From contig OX439035.1 of the NCBI GenBank assembly GCA_949317995.1, positions 5,393,227 through 5,457,226 of the forward strand: a stretch of DNA of 64,000 bases, in the 5' to 3' direction. The notes under the pieces were generated by a model. That model saw nothing but the letters and a program-made list of their open reading frames with translations, searched no databases and had not been told where the DNA came from. Every line of letters begins with the position of its first letter. Position 1 is the first letter of the stretch. A program made the position numbers and the translations under genes. The stretch comes from Acholoe squamosa. Its lineage: Eukaryota; Annelida; Polychaeta; Phyllodocida; Polynoidae. Shown one piece after another: positions 43,588 through 54,084 of this stretch.

Positions 43588-43816
43588 ACCGTAAAACCCC
43601 GATCATAAGACGGCCCCGGTCATAAGCCGGGGGGGGGGGTGAGTTCAGGGAAATCCTATAAGCCGGTTTTGGGGTCAAATTTTTACCATTTTCTCTTTAT
43701 TCTATAGTAAAAAAAAACGGTCATAAGCCAGGGGTAGACTTTGGGAGAAATTTAGAAGCCGGTTTTGGTCAAAAATAGAAACAAAAATCCGGCTTATGAC
43801 CGGGGTTTTACGGTAT
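43588..43816. mobile_element. MITE with GTAAAACCCCGGTCATAAG ends
   Basis: Left TACCGTAAAACCCCGATCAT and right ATGACCGGGGTTTTACGGTA are inverted; arms of about 30 bp with CATAAG(A/C)CGG words repeated inside. Confidence 0.85.
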
Positions 43817-44079
43817 ATGGTGAGGCTGTTCAAACAGCAAGAAAGAGAAAAGTGAAAGAGCAGGAAGCGGACGGAAGGACATATGGATGGACGAAAGAAT
43901 GAGGCTGAGATGAAACTTAGAAGAGAAGAACATAAATGGAATGGGAATTGGGGAGCAGAGGTATTGATGCAAGAAAGAGCAAGCGAGCGAGAGAGTGATA
44001 AAAAAGAGACACTAATTAATCCCAGAATACAAACCAAACGTCATTCCTTTCAAAGTAGAAAATGTTCTGCTTTTCAACT

Positions 44080-44238
44080 AACCCAGGTAGCAAGGATACA
44101 TTGGGCCAATATCGGGTTATATTGGGCCAATATCGGGTTATATTGGGCCAATATCGGGTTATATTGGGCCAATATCGGCTAATATTAGGCCAAGAATGGA
44201 CAAGCATGGCAGACACAGTGCTGATTGGGCACACTGTG
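44080..44238 (+). repeat. 21-bp minisatellite with conserved flanks, copy A
   Basis: Four to five units of TTGGGCCAATATCGGGTTATA, flanked by ACCCAGGTAGCAAGGATAC at the left and GGACAAGCATGGCAGAC then TGCTGATTGGGCAC at the right. The same flanks surround the inverted copy at 46860-47305. Confidence 0.85.
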
Positions 44239-44395
44239 CTGTTCAGAGAGTGACATAGGGTGAAACATTCCCGAGGTCTTCATTTTACCGTGCTGTAGAT
44301 GGGCTGCAAATCATTTCAATGAATTGCTTTGCAGCAGGTCACCAGCAGCACAATAATGTGATGTTCTGCACCATGCTGCATTGTTAGGAATTCAG

Positions 44396-44639
44396 CGTAT
44401 TTATCTGTCTCTCTGTCTCTGTCTGTCACTCTCTCTGTGTCTCTCTCTGTCCCTCTCTCTGTATGTCTCTGTCTCTCTCTGTCCCTCTCTCTGTCTCTTT
44501 CTCTGTCTCTCTCTCTCTGTATGTATCTGTCTCTGTCTGTCTCCCTCTGTCTGTCTGTCTCTGTCTCTCTCTGTCTGTATGTCTCTGTCTCTCTCTGTCC
44601 CTCTCTCTCTGTCTCTCTCTGTATGTCTCTGTCTCTCTC

Positions 44640-44690
<51 letters not shown>

Positions 44691-44985
44691 GTGTCTCTGT
44701 CTCTTTCTCTCCCTGTCTCTGTATCTCTGTCTCTGTCTGTCTCTGTCTGTCTCTGTCTCTGTGTGTGTCTGTGTGTGTGTCTCTCTCTGTATGTCTCTCT
44801 TTCTGTCTCTGTCTGTGTGTGTGTGTGAGTGTGTGTGTGTGTGTGTCTCTCTCTTTCTCTCTCTCTCTCATTCTCGTTTTCTTTTCCTTTCACTCTACCT
44901 CTTTCCCTCGCTGCTTGCCTGTCTGTCTCCTCCCACTCCCTCTTCCCTCTTTACCCCCCCCCCCTGCCTCCTCCTGTCCTGCTCA
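44396..44985. repeat. CT/GT-rich microsatellite block
   Basis: CTGTCTCT and GTGTGT words over 480 bp then CT-rich DNA. The long Leu/Ser-rich and Glu/Arg-rich frames on both strands come from the repeat. Confidence 0.95.
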
Positions 44986-45389
44986 TAACTCCACCCCAGT
45001 GTGCATGTTCTACCTGTACAGAATAAGAATCCTAACATCAATCTGTAATCGTAGTGAGCCGACTATGTATGATGACATCTTCACACTCACCTACGTATCT
45101 CTATGCCAACAAGAGCAGATTGGACGAGTTACTCACCAGCCGTTCAATACCTCTGTTCCCCTGGCCCAATTGTATGAAATATTTCTTTTAGTTTATATAC
45201 AAGCCTAAAATTATTTTTGTTGAAATGTATACATAGTGTATACAACAGGTCGAGTTTGCTAGCAATTTCCTTACTGCTTCACAGCCCAGAAATTTTGTCC
45301 CATCTGGTACCTCAAGGGTACTCTATGCTGAAGCAGTCATGAATCAAACATTTCTAACCAGCGACGAAGGAATCCATTTTTATATACAG

Positions 45390-45798
<409 letters not shown>

Positions 45799-46049
45799 TA
45801 AGGTTGATTTCAATGAACGGTATCCAAAAAAAATGCTTCAAAATAAAATAGAAGTCGCAGTGAATTAATCAAATCCCTTCACCTGTTACGAAGGGTTAAG
45901 TTACCATGACGATCTCTAAAGTTGACATTTAATCTTGATCATGTCAATCACATATTATGTGCCTCCCACGCCCCTCCCACCCCTCCCACCCACACTCCCT
46001 CCCCTCCCTCTCCCTCACTTCGACTCATCCCCCACTATCCCACCCATCC

Positions 46050-46455
46050 ATAGGTTGCCGATCAGTCTGCGCACGCATGTGGGATGTTTAAATGAGGCGT
46101 CCTGGCGGCCCACTGTGTCTGCCATTTGGTCTGTGAGTTTTGGCGGGAATAGAGAGGAGCAGTTGCGTCCCTGCTGCGTTCCACAACTGAGAGCTTTTTT
46201 TTTTAAAGTAACATAGGGCTAAATACACAGAGCAGACGACATCAGACTCACAGCAGACGACATTTACATGAACTCCAGTCAGAACTGATACTACAGCACT
46301 ACAGAGATACTACAGCAAGAACTGCACCTACACTCCCCCCCTGTTGTGCCAATACACCCAGCCCAAAGTAGTTCACTCTCCCACAAGTGCCACTTGTGAA
46401 AAGCAGACGACATTTCTCCAATTTTCCCGCCATTTCTCCCGGCCCTTCTTACACC
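46050..46455 (+). promoter_or_regulatory. Putative promoter and 5' UTR of the secreted-protein exon
   Basis: TTTTGGCGGGAAT near 46138 and TTTTCCCGCCATTT near 46423 are E2F-type sites facing each other. AGCAGACGACAT occurs three times (46231, 46252, 46402). The region is less repetitive than its surroundings. Confidence 0.4.
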
Positions 46456-46651
46456 ATGGAGATGAGGCTGGAGCTGCTGGTCCTTGCTCTATGTTTGACT
46501 TTTGGGGCAGGTTTCCTGCTCCCTGAAGAGAACATTGTTGTGCCTGGGCGGTCCGCAAGTAGAATGCCCAACTCACGCGCTAGTGAGATAGCCAAACTAC
46601 TCAAGGAGATCCGTGCGCGCAAGGACAAGCGCATTAACAGGATAAACACAG
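46456..46651 (+). CDS. First coding exon of a secreted protein or peptide precursor
   Basis: The ATG sits in an excellent context (ACACCATGG). Residues 1-20 form a signal peptide (basic start, then LELLVLALCLTFGAG), with likely cleavage before FLLPEEN. A polar part (VVPGRSASRMPNSR) leads to a basic amphipathic helix, ASEIAKLLKEIRARKDKRIN. At 46651 a perfect CAG|GTAAG donor ends the exon in phase 1, common for secreted proteins. Without splicing the frame reads on to TGKRS, which looks like an amidation and cleavage site. The splice reading is preferred. The helix recalls peptide hormones but no family is assigned. Downstream exons are not found. Confidence 0.6.
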
Positions 46652-46684
46652 GTAAGCGTTCCGAGCAGCTCTTTACTTACTTAC

Positions 46685-46860
46685 TTACTTAAGCGCTTAC
46701 TTACCATATTGGCATGTATAAGCACCTGGTCTTGAATAAGCGCCGGTCTTGAATGAGCGGTGGAGGTATGGACTGTTTGAAATCGATGAGTGCCCGGGCA
46801 CTTAGGCAGGTCAATAGTGTATGCTTGTATACTTATTGCATTGGCTCTTCTCAGCACTGG
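46685..46860. mobile_element. 'TAAGCGC' family fragment in the putative intron
   Basis: TTACTTAC tetramers, then GTATAAGCACCTGGTCTTG, AATAAGCGCCGGTCTTGAAT. Confidence 0.5.
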
Positions 46861-47305
46861 GGTCTCAAATGTTGTCCCAATCAGCAATGGAGCATTGGGC
46901 CATGCCTGTCTATGTTTGGCCCAATATATAAGCCGACATTGGCCCAATATAAGCCGACATTGGCCCAATATAAGCTGACATTGGCCCAATATAAGCCGAC
47001 ATTGGTCCAATATAAGCCGACATTGGCCCAATATTAGCCGACATTGGCCCAATATAAGCTGACATTGGCCTAATATAAGCCGACATTGGTCCAATATAAG
47101 CCGACATTGGCCCAATATAAGCCGACATTGGCCCAATATTAGCCGACATTGGCCCAATATAAGCTGACATTGGCCCAATATAAGCCGACATTGGTCCAAT
47201 ATAAGCCGACATTGGCCCAATATTAGCCGACATTGGCCCAATATAAGCTGACATTGGCCCAATATAAGCCGACATTGGACCAATATATCCCTGCTACCTT
47301 GGGTA
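46860..47305 (-). repeat. 21-bp minisatellite with conserved flanks, copy B (inverted)
   Basis: About 17-18 units; on the plus strand AAGCCGACATTGGCCCAATA. Flanks on the minus strand match copy A (CCCAAGGTAGCAGGGATA; AGACAGGCATGGCCCAATG; TGCTGATTGGG). Variants (TT/GT, AGCT/AGCC, TATAA/TATTA) recur every several units, showing a higher-order ~126-bp pattern. Open frames (GPMSAYI) follow from 21 being a multiple of three. Confidence 0.9.
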
Positions 47306-47309
47306 AGGG

Positions 47310-47527
47310 TCTGTTTAGGGAATGGTCAGTATTTACCAACAGGGGGGGTGGTGGGTTTGAGGGGGGGCGTAAAAAAATTTTGACCCCTCTTGAGGGGGAG
47401 CTAAAAAAAATTCACCCTCTTTTTAGCAAAAAAAGCCCGCGCGCTACTATAGATCAAAGAGGGGCGCGAAAACCCACCACCCCACCCCCCCCCTCCCCGT
47501 TGATAAATAATGACCACTCCCTTAGGC
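47310..47527. mobile_element. MITE of the GGTCATTAT family
   Basis: Left AGGGAATGGTCAGTATTTAC, right GATAAATAATGACCACTCCC. The interior has CTACTATAGATCAAAGAGGG, as in the 22.4-kb copy. Confidence 0.75.
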
Positions 47528-47529
47528 GC

Positions 47530-47850
47530 CAGGTGTTTGAATGAGCACAGGGGTGCCGGGGCTATACAGTAGCCTTGAAATTTAAAAAAACAACAACACT
47601 GTGAACTAGGTCTTAAATAAAGCCAGTCTCGAATAAGGGTCCCGGGTAAATGAAGGTTGAATTCTATGTAGCTGCAGGTGGCTTATAAATACAGGCGACA
47701 TTGGTAAGCGCTGCTCTCGGATAATTCCAGGGGGAGGGGGAACAAGGCTATTGAAAGCAATCTTAATTAAGCATCCAAAACAATATTTATACTAGCAGTG
47801 ACTAGCACTGATCTCAAATAAGATCCAGGGGTACAGAGGTATTGAAATTT
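47530..47850. mobile_element. 'TAAGCGC' family fragments
   Basis: GAATAAGGGTCCCGGG, GTAAGCGCTGCTCTCG, AATAAGATCCAGGGGTACAG. Diverged. Confidence 0.45.
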
Positions 47851-47949
47851 TTCTTGGCTTTGGCACTTTTTTAAATGTTGGGGTCGGCAATTGAGGGAGG
47901 TCTATTATAACATGCAGTGTTGTTAACTTAGCAATGTTCAAATGGAACA

Positions 47950-48680
47950 AGGGTTACCCTCTGTGTGCTTGGTACATACACATTCATCCAATGATCCCTG
48001 TCTAATGCAGTTTTCTCACTATGAATATGACATTGGATGTCGTAATGGTATTAAACAGTTATTGATCAACCACTAAATAGAATGAAAATTGTCCTCCAAG
48101 AATGGGTTAGCGCTAAGACGCTTTTTCCTTTAGACAATTTGGCGAATTTCTATCGACATTGATTAGCAGAATTCATTCTGAATTAGCCTATTATTTATCT
48201 ATTTAGAGCGGTCTTTGTACTAGAGCTGATGTAATAGCCATCCCTATTTTACATTTAAGAGATCAATTGATAACTCTTTTATATAACGATATTTGGCATA
48301 TCATGATTTAGGCCTATCAGATCACAGTTTGACTGGCATGACAGATTAGGAATCAACTTTGTCCTTATTTCATTTGGAAAAGTAAAGATTGTTGCATATG
48401 TAACAAGGATAAGATCAAACCATGAAATGCAGGCAGCGTTTTGATTATGGACATATCAATATATACTTACCTAGATTGTTACCGGTACCACTGCGCATTG
48501 CACCTTTTTAGCGCCTCCCGCGTAGCGGCGGTACCGCGAAGCGGTACGGGAGTGCGCTATGATGATTTCATTTGCCCCATGTGATGAGGTCTCACAATAC
48601 AAATAACAGTGGGAGGCGTTTTTTTACGCGGTCACAACGGCATTTCTTGTTACCACTGCACGTGAAACTGAATGAGCATA
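47950..48680. other. No gene; LINE/SINE tail and small dyads
   Basis: 47990-48065 has ATGAATATGACATTGG and GGTATTAAACAGTTATT (tail family). 48478-48665 has GTTACCGGTACCACTGCGC and TTGTTACCACTGCACGTG as a direct pair and GTACCGCGAAGCGGTAC as a dyad. Confidence 0.5.
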
Positions 48681-48684
48681 TCCT

Positions 48685-48905
48685 GGAGGCTGCTGTAAAA
48701 GGATTAGGAAATGGATACTCACTGTAGCTTACTCACCTTCCAGTTCGCTGTGATTCGCCACCCAGAGAAGCCACGTCCGCCTTATACTCTAATGGATTTG
48801 ACTTCCTCCAAATCAAACTGTGTTGTGAAAAGCTGGGGGAACTGGTCCCATTATTGTCCCCATTATTGGTTCCACCTGCTTCCACAATTGGTATGACCAA
48901 TTACC
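48685..48905. mobile_element. 'GGCTGTTGC' superfamily, copy
   Basis: GGAGGCTGCTGTAAAAGGAT, TCACTGTAGCTTACTCACC, AAACTGTGTTGTGAAAAGC and a GGTTCCACCTGCTTCC block. It aligns with 51790-52025. Confidence 0.6.
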
Positions 48906-49617
48906 TTTCTTTCCTGCTCTCAGTTTTATAATTTATTTAACCCGTGATTGTTATTCCATTAAAGACAAGCCTGAATCAGCCCACTTTGCATATATTTCCC
49001 CCGCCTTTTCAGACTATATTGCATCCTATTTCTACTTAATTGTGATTGAATGTTGGAAGATGTTATAACAATGAACAAGTAATCAATGGATAATTCATGA
49101 CGAGTGTGTGTTAGTGAAGGATAATTACACGAGGGCATAGCCCCAGTGTAATTATCCTTTGCTAACACACACAAGTCATGAATTATCCATTGACTACTTA
49201 TTTTATTCCACAAAACCAATAGATAATCAATAGAATACCAATAAATTCAAGTTGAAAACAAAAATTGTTCCCCTTCCCTGGGACTCAAAGCCAGCCATAG
49301 TGTTGTACACGATCGGTACATACACCTCGGCGCCCGGCAGCGGACAGCTACAGCGCCCGTCTCGGCTTGGCTTGCTTTGAATGCGTCTCGTGGTTATGTA
49401 TGTACACGATCGGTACACACACCTCGGCGCCCGGCTAGGCTTGGCTTTGTTTGAATGCATCCCGCGGTTATGGTAGCGGACACACGGCGAAAAATAGTGT
49501 TCGTACAAGATCGGTACACACACCTCAGCGCCCGGCAGCCGTGGCTTTGTTTGAATGCGTCTCGCGGTTATGGTAGCGGACACACGACGGACAGCTACAG
49601 TGCACACAGCGAAATAA

Positions 49618-49698
49618 AGAGGCGCCCGGACCGGGACTCGACCTGCCTACCTTTGACGGCTGAGCGCATTGTGCTAACCACTAGACCACCACGTCTCC
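49618..49698 (-). other. tRNA-derived module, longer form
   Basis: 81 nt on the minus strand. A box TGGTCTAGTGG, B box GGTCGAGTCCC; ends GGAGACG and CGCCTCT pair at six of seven positions. The middle does not form a normal anticodon arm, so this is tRNA-derived, probably a Pol III promoter of a SINE. Confidence 0.6.
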
Positions 49699-49927
49699 CT
49701 CTACAGCGCCCGGCTTCGCTTGCTTTGGTTTAAATGCGTCACGCGATTGGTGCACACACCTCGGCGCCTGGCTAGGTTTGCTTTGGTTTGAACGCGACAA
49801 AGCTGGGGGGGCACAACCCAGACTGCCGGGAATTTTCACACTTTGAATGTATAGAAGTTATATGTGAGTACCCTCCCTGGGCTTTGTATCATATCAAGAT
49901 CTGGTTCTAGCCTACCTCTTCTTGTCA

Positions 49928-50185
49928 GTCCCTGAGGCACAATGCATAATGAGTTGGACTAGGGATCTGAGACTGCAGGTTCGAGCCCTGCCCTGGTCAT
50001 GAAATTTCGTGGGTTTTAACATGTAACATATGACATGTAGGGACATGTAAGGTGTGCAAGCTATCCATGGATAACGGCACCGGGTGCCTGTTATCCTTGG
50101 ATAACCGCACACCTTACAAAAGTCAGCTACAGCCTTCATGGTGTACAATATCGACAGGTATGTGCATGGGAATATCCAGTAAAAG
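49928..50185 (+). mobile_element. tRNA-headed SINE, copy 2
   Basis: The head GTCCCTGAGGCACAATGC and CAGGTTCGAGCCC, the body TTTTAACATGTAACATATGA, ATCCATGGATAAC and CAATATCGACAGGTATGTGC. Matches copy 1 over 230 bp. Confidence 0.7.
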
Positions 50186-50199
50186 CACTCGTGGAATAA

Positions 50200-50770
50200 A
50201 AAGAGGATAACCTATTTTCTATGGAGTATTTTGTATAGAGAATAATCAGGTTACTAAGTGCCCAAAGCTATTGTCAATTTAGATGTTATCGTATTGGTTT
50301 GGTCTGAGTCCATGCCTTATATGCTATCTTTATGTCAAAGTCAATCGTCCTATCATCTTCCATAAATGTAAGCCAAATAATCCTAAATTTATTTCATTGC
50401 TTTTATTTCTAATTGCAGTTGGCGAAAAATAGTGATATCTGGTTCCACCAACCTCATTTTCCAACTTTTTCAAAAATTCAACTTTAATCACCACTCAGTA
50501 CTAAACTAAGTATTAAAGCCCTGGGTGCGGCATACAGATCCAACGGTGCGCCTTATATGTGATGTGCACCTTATACGCGAGGTTTTATTGTGGTAACTCT
50601 GTAAGCTGTGATGTCATATTGTGAAACGACCCCCAGAGGGGCCCCCCAGAGAACGTTTGTCTATATCGTTACATACATGAGCCCAATCAGGCCATCTGAC
50701 ATTATATATGAATGCTGCATTAGATAAATAAGGGACTTCTATTACTGTCATACTCTGAAAAGATAAGGCT
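50200..50770. other. No gene; one MITE half
   Basis: 50505-50597 (GGTGCGCCTTATATGTGATG, TGCACCTTATACGCGAGG) is a half copy of the 27.96-kb MITE. The rest shows nothing. Confidence 0.5.
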
Positions 50771-50776
50771 TAAAAA

Positions 50777-50893
50777 GGTACTCTCTAGTGATCACTTTTT
50801 GTCATCTTATTGATGGTCCCGAGGGGGAGTACCCCACGATCTTTTAGGTGATCACATGTGATCACCCTGGGTGATCACTACAGAGTACCTGTC
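50777..50893. mobile_element. Foldback element rich in GTGATCAC
   Basis: Ends AGGTACTCTCTAGTGATCAC and GTGATCACTACAGAGTACCT are inverted. GTGATCAC (perfect dyad) appears four times, with a GTGATCACATGTGATCAC pair near 50851. Confidence 0.85.
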
Positions 50894-50899
50894 TGAACT

Positions 50900-51460
50900 G
50901 ATTAGAGAGGAGTTTGTGAATGATTACGTTGTCATTAATTAAGATCTTTGCATAAATTTGCATAATTATCCCCTTCCCTCACCACATCCAAGCATCCATT
51001 AAGGGCACTTACAGCTGACTTATGATGCCTTGGTGAGGCCTACATGTAGTTGTTTGTATAAGGAATATTAGCTCATCCCCATGGTTATGATTATGGTTTG
51101 AGTGACAAAAGAGGTGTCAATTATTAAACATTCTTTTGTCTTTGAATATTTTTACCAAATGACTTTTTTGATCAGTTAACATTCCCTTGTGATGACATTT
51201 TCACATTATTCATCCTATAGACACTGGTGATCAAGAGTATTATAGATACACATTCAAGTAGCTCACATAGTAAACATTGCATATCCTATTGTTGTATACT
51301 AGGGCCCCCTGGTGGTAGAAGAATATCATCAAAATGATGACCTTGGGCAGCTGTTGGGTGATTATAATGATTACCTTAGGTCATCAATAGGAAAGAGGAC
51401 CTTAACTCATCAATAGTGATCACCTTAGTAGAAGCCTATATTTTCAGTGTAGTAACGTAT
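50900..51460. other. No gene seen
   Basis: AT-rich. GGTCATCAATAG and TGATTACC words at 51330-51420 loosely recall the preceding element. Confidence 0.4.
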
Positions 51461-51462
51461 TA

Positions 51463-51464
<2 letters not shown>

Positions 51465-51530
<66 letters not shown>
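51465..51530. repeat. (AT)n microsatellite
   Basis: About 65 bp of alternating TA. Confidence 0.97.
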
Positions 51531-51533
<3 letters not shown>

Positions 51534-51789
51534 TATACTGTCTAGTCAGTTATTGCTCTAGCTGATGCTGATGGGAGGCAGCCTCGATCACCCAGCCCCT
51601 GCAGAAGGACTGGACCAATCCCTAACAAATTACTACAATATCTTCTTAAAAATAATCGACGATCCCCGATCATTTTCCCATATGGTATAGAGGTCAATGA
51701 TTGGGATAATTTCATTGGCTGATAATTACTCCCACGTAGTCAGTATAGTTGTGGGGAGTACATGAATGAAATTTTAAAAAAAAAAAGGG

Positions 51790-52025
51790 ATTATGGAGGC
51801 TGTTGCGTAAATATTGGGCTAATTCTCACTGTAGCTAACCCACCTCCTAGTTCCCTACAATTCTCACCTTTATTCCACCTTAGACTCTCATAGAAATGTT
51901 TACCTCTTAATCAAATTTGGGGGAACTAATTCCATGATGAATGGTTCCACCTGAATGCTTCCCATAGGAGACCTGGAAGTCATTTCTCAGACACTAAGTT
52001 TTGGGTGCTCCCAAATCGTACCAAC
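51790..52025. mobile_element. 'GGCTGTTGC' superfamily, copy
   Basis: GGAGGCTGTTGCGTAAATA, TCACTGTAGCTAACCCACC, GGGGGAACTAATTCCATG, GGTTCCACCTGAATGC. Confidence 0.6.
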
Positions 52026-52084
52026 CTGGGCTGAATCAGAGGGCAATTCGTGGAGTGTACAGGGTCAATCACTATGACTGGTGC

Positions 52085-52962
52085 ACTGCAAAAATGTTGT
52101 TTAGGTTTTAAACCTGTTTAGGTCTAAACATGTTTAAAACCTAAACATATAGGTCAGGTAGGTGTCTCATTATCTACATGTTTAAGAATTAAACACTTTT
52201 ATTCTAATTACCTAAACATTTTTGCTCAACATGTCTAGATGTTTAGAGTTAGAACACATTGAATACCAGGTGTTAAGATTCAAACATAATTATGTTTAGA
52301 TACTTGGACGTCAAATACACACCAGGTAGCAGCACTTCATTTGAATGGACATTCTGCATATGACTAGGATCACTTGTTGTGATAAATATCCCCAAACTGC
52401 ATGTTGATCATGGTTTCATTTCATAGAATTCGATGAGAAAAGAAACAGCAATAGAGGATTGACTAAATTCACTTAACATTGCCATCATTAGTCTACAATG
52501 ATCAATAATATCCATGGCAGACACCTATTGCATGTCATTTCGTAAAGGATAAAGAAACACCCTGCCTCCCAAGCTTTCATACCTTCTCAAGTCTCTCATT
52601 CTAAGGCAGCATGTTCGTCTGTGTGTATGTACATGTGACTATCATCTTTAAAGACTTTGCACTTGCAAATACCTGACAATTGATATCCCCCAGAAAGTAC
52701 AAACAATAAAAGATAATCCTTTATACTGTCTTAATGGAAACACCTGTAAACTCTACATTGCCATATAAACATTTTGACATCTAAACACAAGATTTCATAT
52801 AATAAAAGTTCTAAACCTAGACATCATCTAAATATCTAAACACCTGAGCTAATCACATTGTTTGACTAAACATGTTTAGGAAGTTAATGTGATTACAAAA
52901 ACGTTGCAAGAATATGTTTAGAATTGTGTTTAGGATCTAAACACCATTTTTGCAGTGTGCAC
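52085..52962. mobile_element. 0.88-kb element with GTTTAG-rich ends
   Basis: Ends TGCACTGCAAAAATGTTGTT and ACACCATTTTTGCAGTGTGC are inverted. GTTTAG or its inverse CTAAAC recurs about ten times in the first 230 bp and ten times in the last 170 bp, but hardly in the middle. This subterminal pattern fits a non-autonomous DNA transposon (hAT-like by its CACTG tip, tentative). Confidence 0.75.
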
Positions 52963-52999
52963 ATATAGAGGGTAAAGGCATTCATCTGTGTAGGCAATC

Positions 53000-53305
53000 G
53001 TAGGTACTGTAGGGTCACCCACTGCCCCTCACTACGATCTGACTGGATCGTAGGGGGTGGGCAATACGTAGTTGGGAAACTCAGATCGTAGTGTTTGAGA
53101 AATACCTAGCAGGGAACTGGAGGCAGGAACTAGCTGGGTATTGGTTCTCACTCAGGAAGTTATCACTAGTCCAGCACCACTCCTGAACCACCTCTATATG
53201 ATTAATAGATTACCTGATGCCACTCAGTTCCATTTTGGGCAAATAAACAGATAAATGAAGTGAATGCTTAGAGTCCAGCATAGGTTGTAGACACAATTAT
53301 ACCAG
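53000..53305. other. No gene; repeat fragment
   Basis: 53080-53190 has GGGAACTGG and ACTAGTCC words of the GGAACCAGTTCCC family. ATCGTAG words recur at 53000-53095. Confidence 0.4.
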
Positions 53306-53313
53306 GGGTCCCT

Positions 53314-53494
53314 CATGGGGGCTGTGTACAAATGACGTCATGCTTTTTGGACCATTTTGGACCCCCCCTCCCCCCCTTGTCATGTTTTTTGCCAATTTTG
53401 CAATGCTGAAGGTATATGGAAAATTAATTCCGTCATGCCGGGCCTGACCCCCCCTCCCCCCCTCCTGCATGACGTCATTTGTACACAGCCCCAT
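53314..53494. mobile_element. MITE with a CRE in each inverted end
   Basis: Left ATGGGGGCTGTGTACAAATG then ACGTCATGC; the right end is the inverse. The arms match at all but about one of 28 positions. Each arm holds a perfect TGACGTCA. C-runs are repeated inside. Confidence 0.9.
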
Positions 53495-53564
53495 AGGGAC
53501 ACACCTAGTCTACAATTTTACAATTGCAAGCCACTAATACAAGAGTGCAACATGCCTGTTTGTG

Positions 53565-53740
53565 CGAACGATCTATCAGTGAAGCGCTGGTGAGTCTGCT
53601 GACCAGCACTTCATTGGGGCTTCATGCCGATCCTCTGGAAATGTACCAATCCCATAGGGTAAGCCTTTGTGAGTTACATAACAGGGCTACATTGTGTTAT
53701 CATGACAACCAGAAGGCATGATGCATTAATGTGCATTATT
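53565..53740. mobile_element. piggyBac-like MITE copy, diverged
   Basis: GCTGACCAGCACTTCATTGG, GCCGATCCTCTGG and GGCATGATGCATTAATG blocks. Confidence 0.6.
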
Positions 53741-53756
53741 CCGGTTATAACACAGA

Positions 53757-54083
53757 CAACCCACTGAACAGGACTTGAGTTAGGAACGTTCACAACTTGG
53801 TCAAGGAGAACGTGATTTTCCCTGGAAATTTGGACACGGCAGAACATCTTATACTCAAGAAAAAAAAAACATGTCCAGTTCCTGGGAATATCTAGAGTCT
53901 TTCCTGGGAATATCCTGAGTCTTTCCCAAGAAATTTCCAAGCCATTCTTGAGATATAGACTAGAGAACTTTCCCGAGTGTAAAATGTTATGGCGTATCCA
54001 AATTTTCAGGGAAAATCACGTTCTCTATTCTTGTTATATTCATGAGTCGGGACTCGCGAAATTCTCGAGATCTTGTTCAGTGG
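53757..54083. mobile_element. Long foldback element with CACTGAACA ends
   Basis: Left CCCACTGAACAGGAC, right TCTTGTTCAGTGGG. Further in, AGAACGTGATTTTCCC pairs with GGGAAAATCACGTTCT. The middle has CCTGGGAATATC repeated twice. Confidence 0.8.
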
Positions 54084-54084
54084 G

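Larger units (their letters stand above)
49070..50195. mobile_element. Composite repeat element, copy 2
   Basis: Same order as 38690-39775: the hairpin (49080-49200), a link (CTTCCCTGGGACTC), four to five ~110-bp modules (49290-49800), a tRNA-like module, and the tRNA-headed SINE (49928-50185). Each part is diverged from copy 1 by a similar amount. Confidence 0.75.

Noticed and set aside
44396-44985. Very long Leu/Ser/Val/Cys-rich and Glu/Arg/Thr-rich frames on both strands
   Set aside because: They translate CT and GT microsatellite DNA. No start context, no splice logic and no complexity.
46681-47283. 200-codon frame encoding a CRLILGQ/GPMSAYI heptad repeat
   Set aside because: A 21-bp minisatellite is open in several frames at once on both strands, which is what a non-coding array of 3n length gives.
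49618-49698. Functional tRNA gene
   Set aside because: A and B boxes and acceptor pairing are present but the anticodon arm is abnormal and there is a second diverged copy in a repeat element. It is tRNA-derived, not a tRNA.
52085-52962. Interstitial telomere sequence because of TTTAGG words
   Set aside because: The words are spaced and in both orientations, and sit inside inverted transposon ends.
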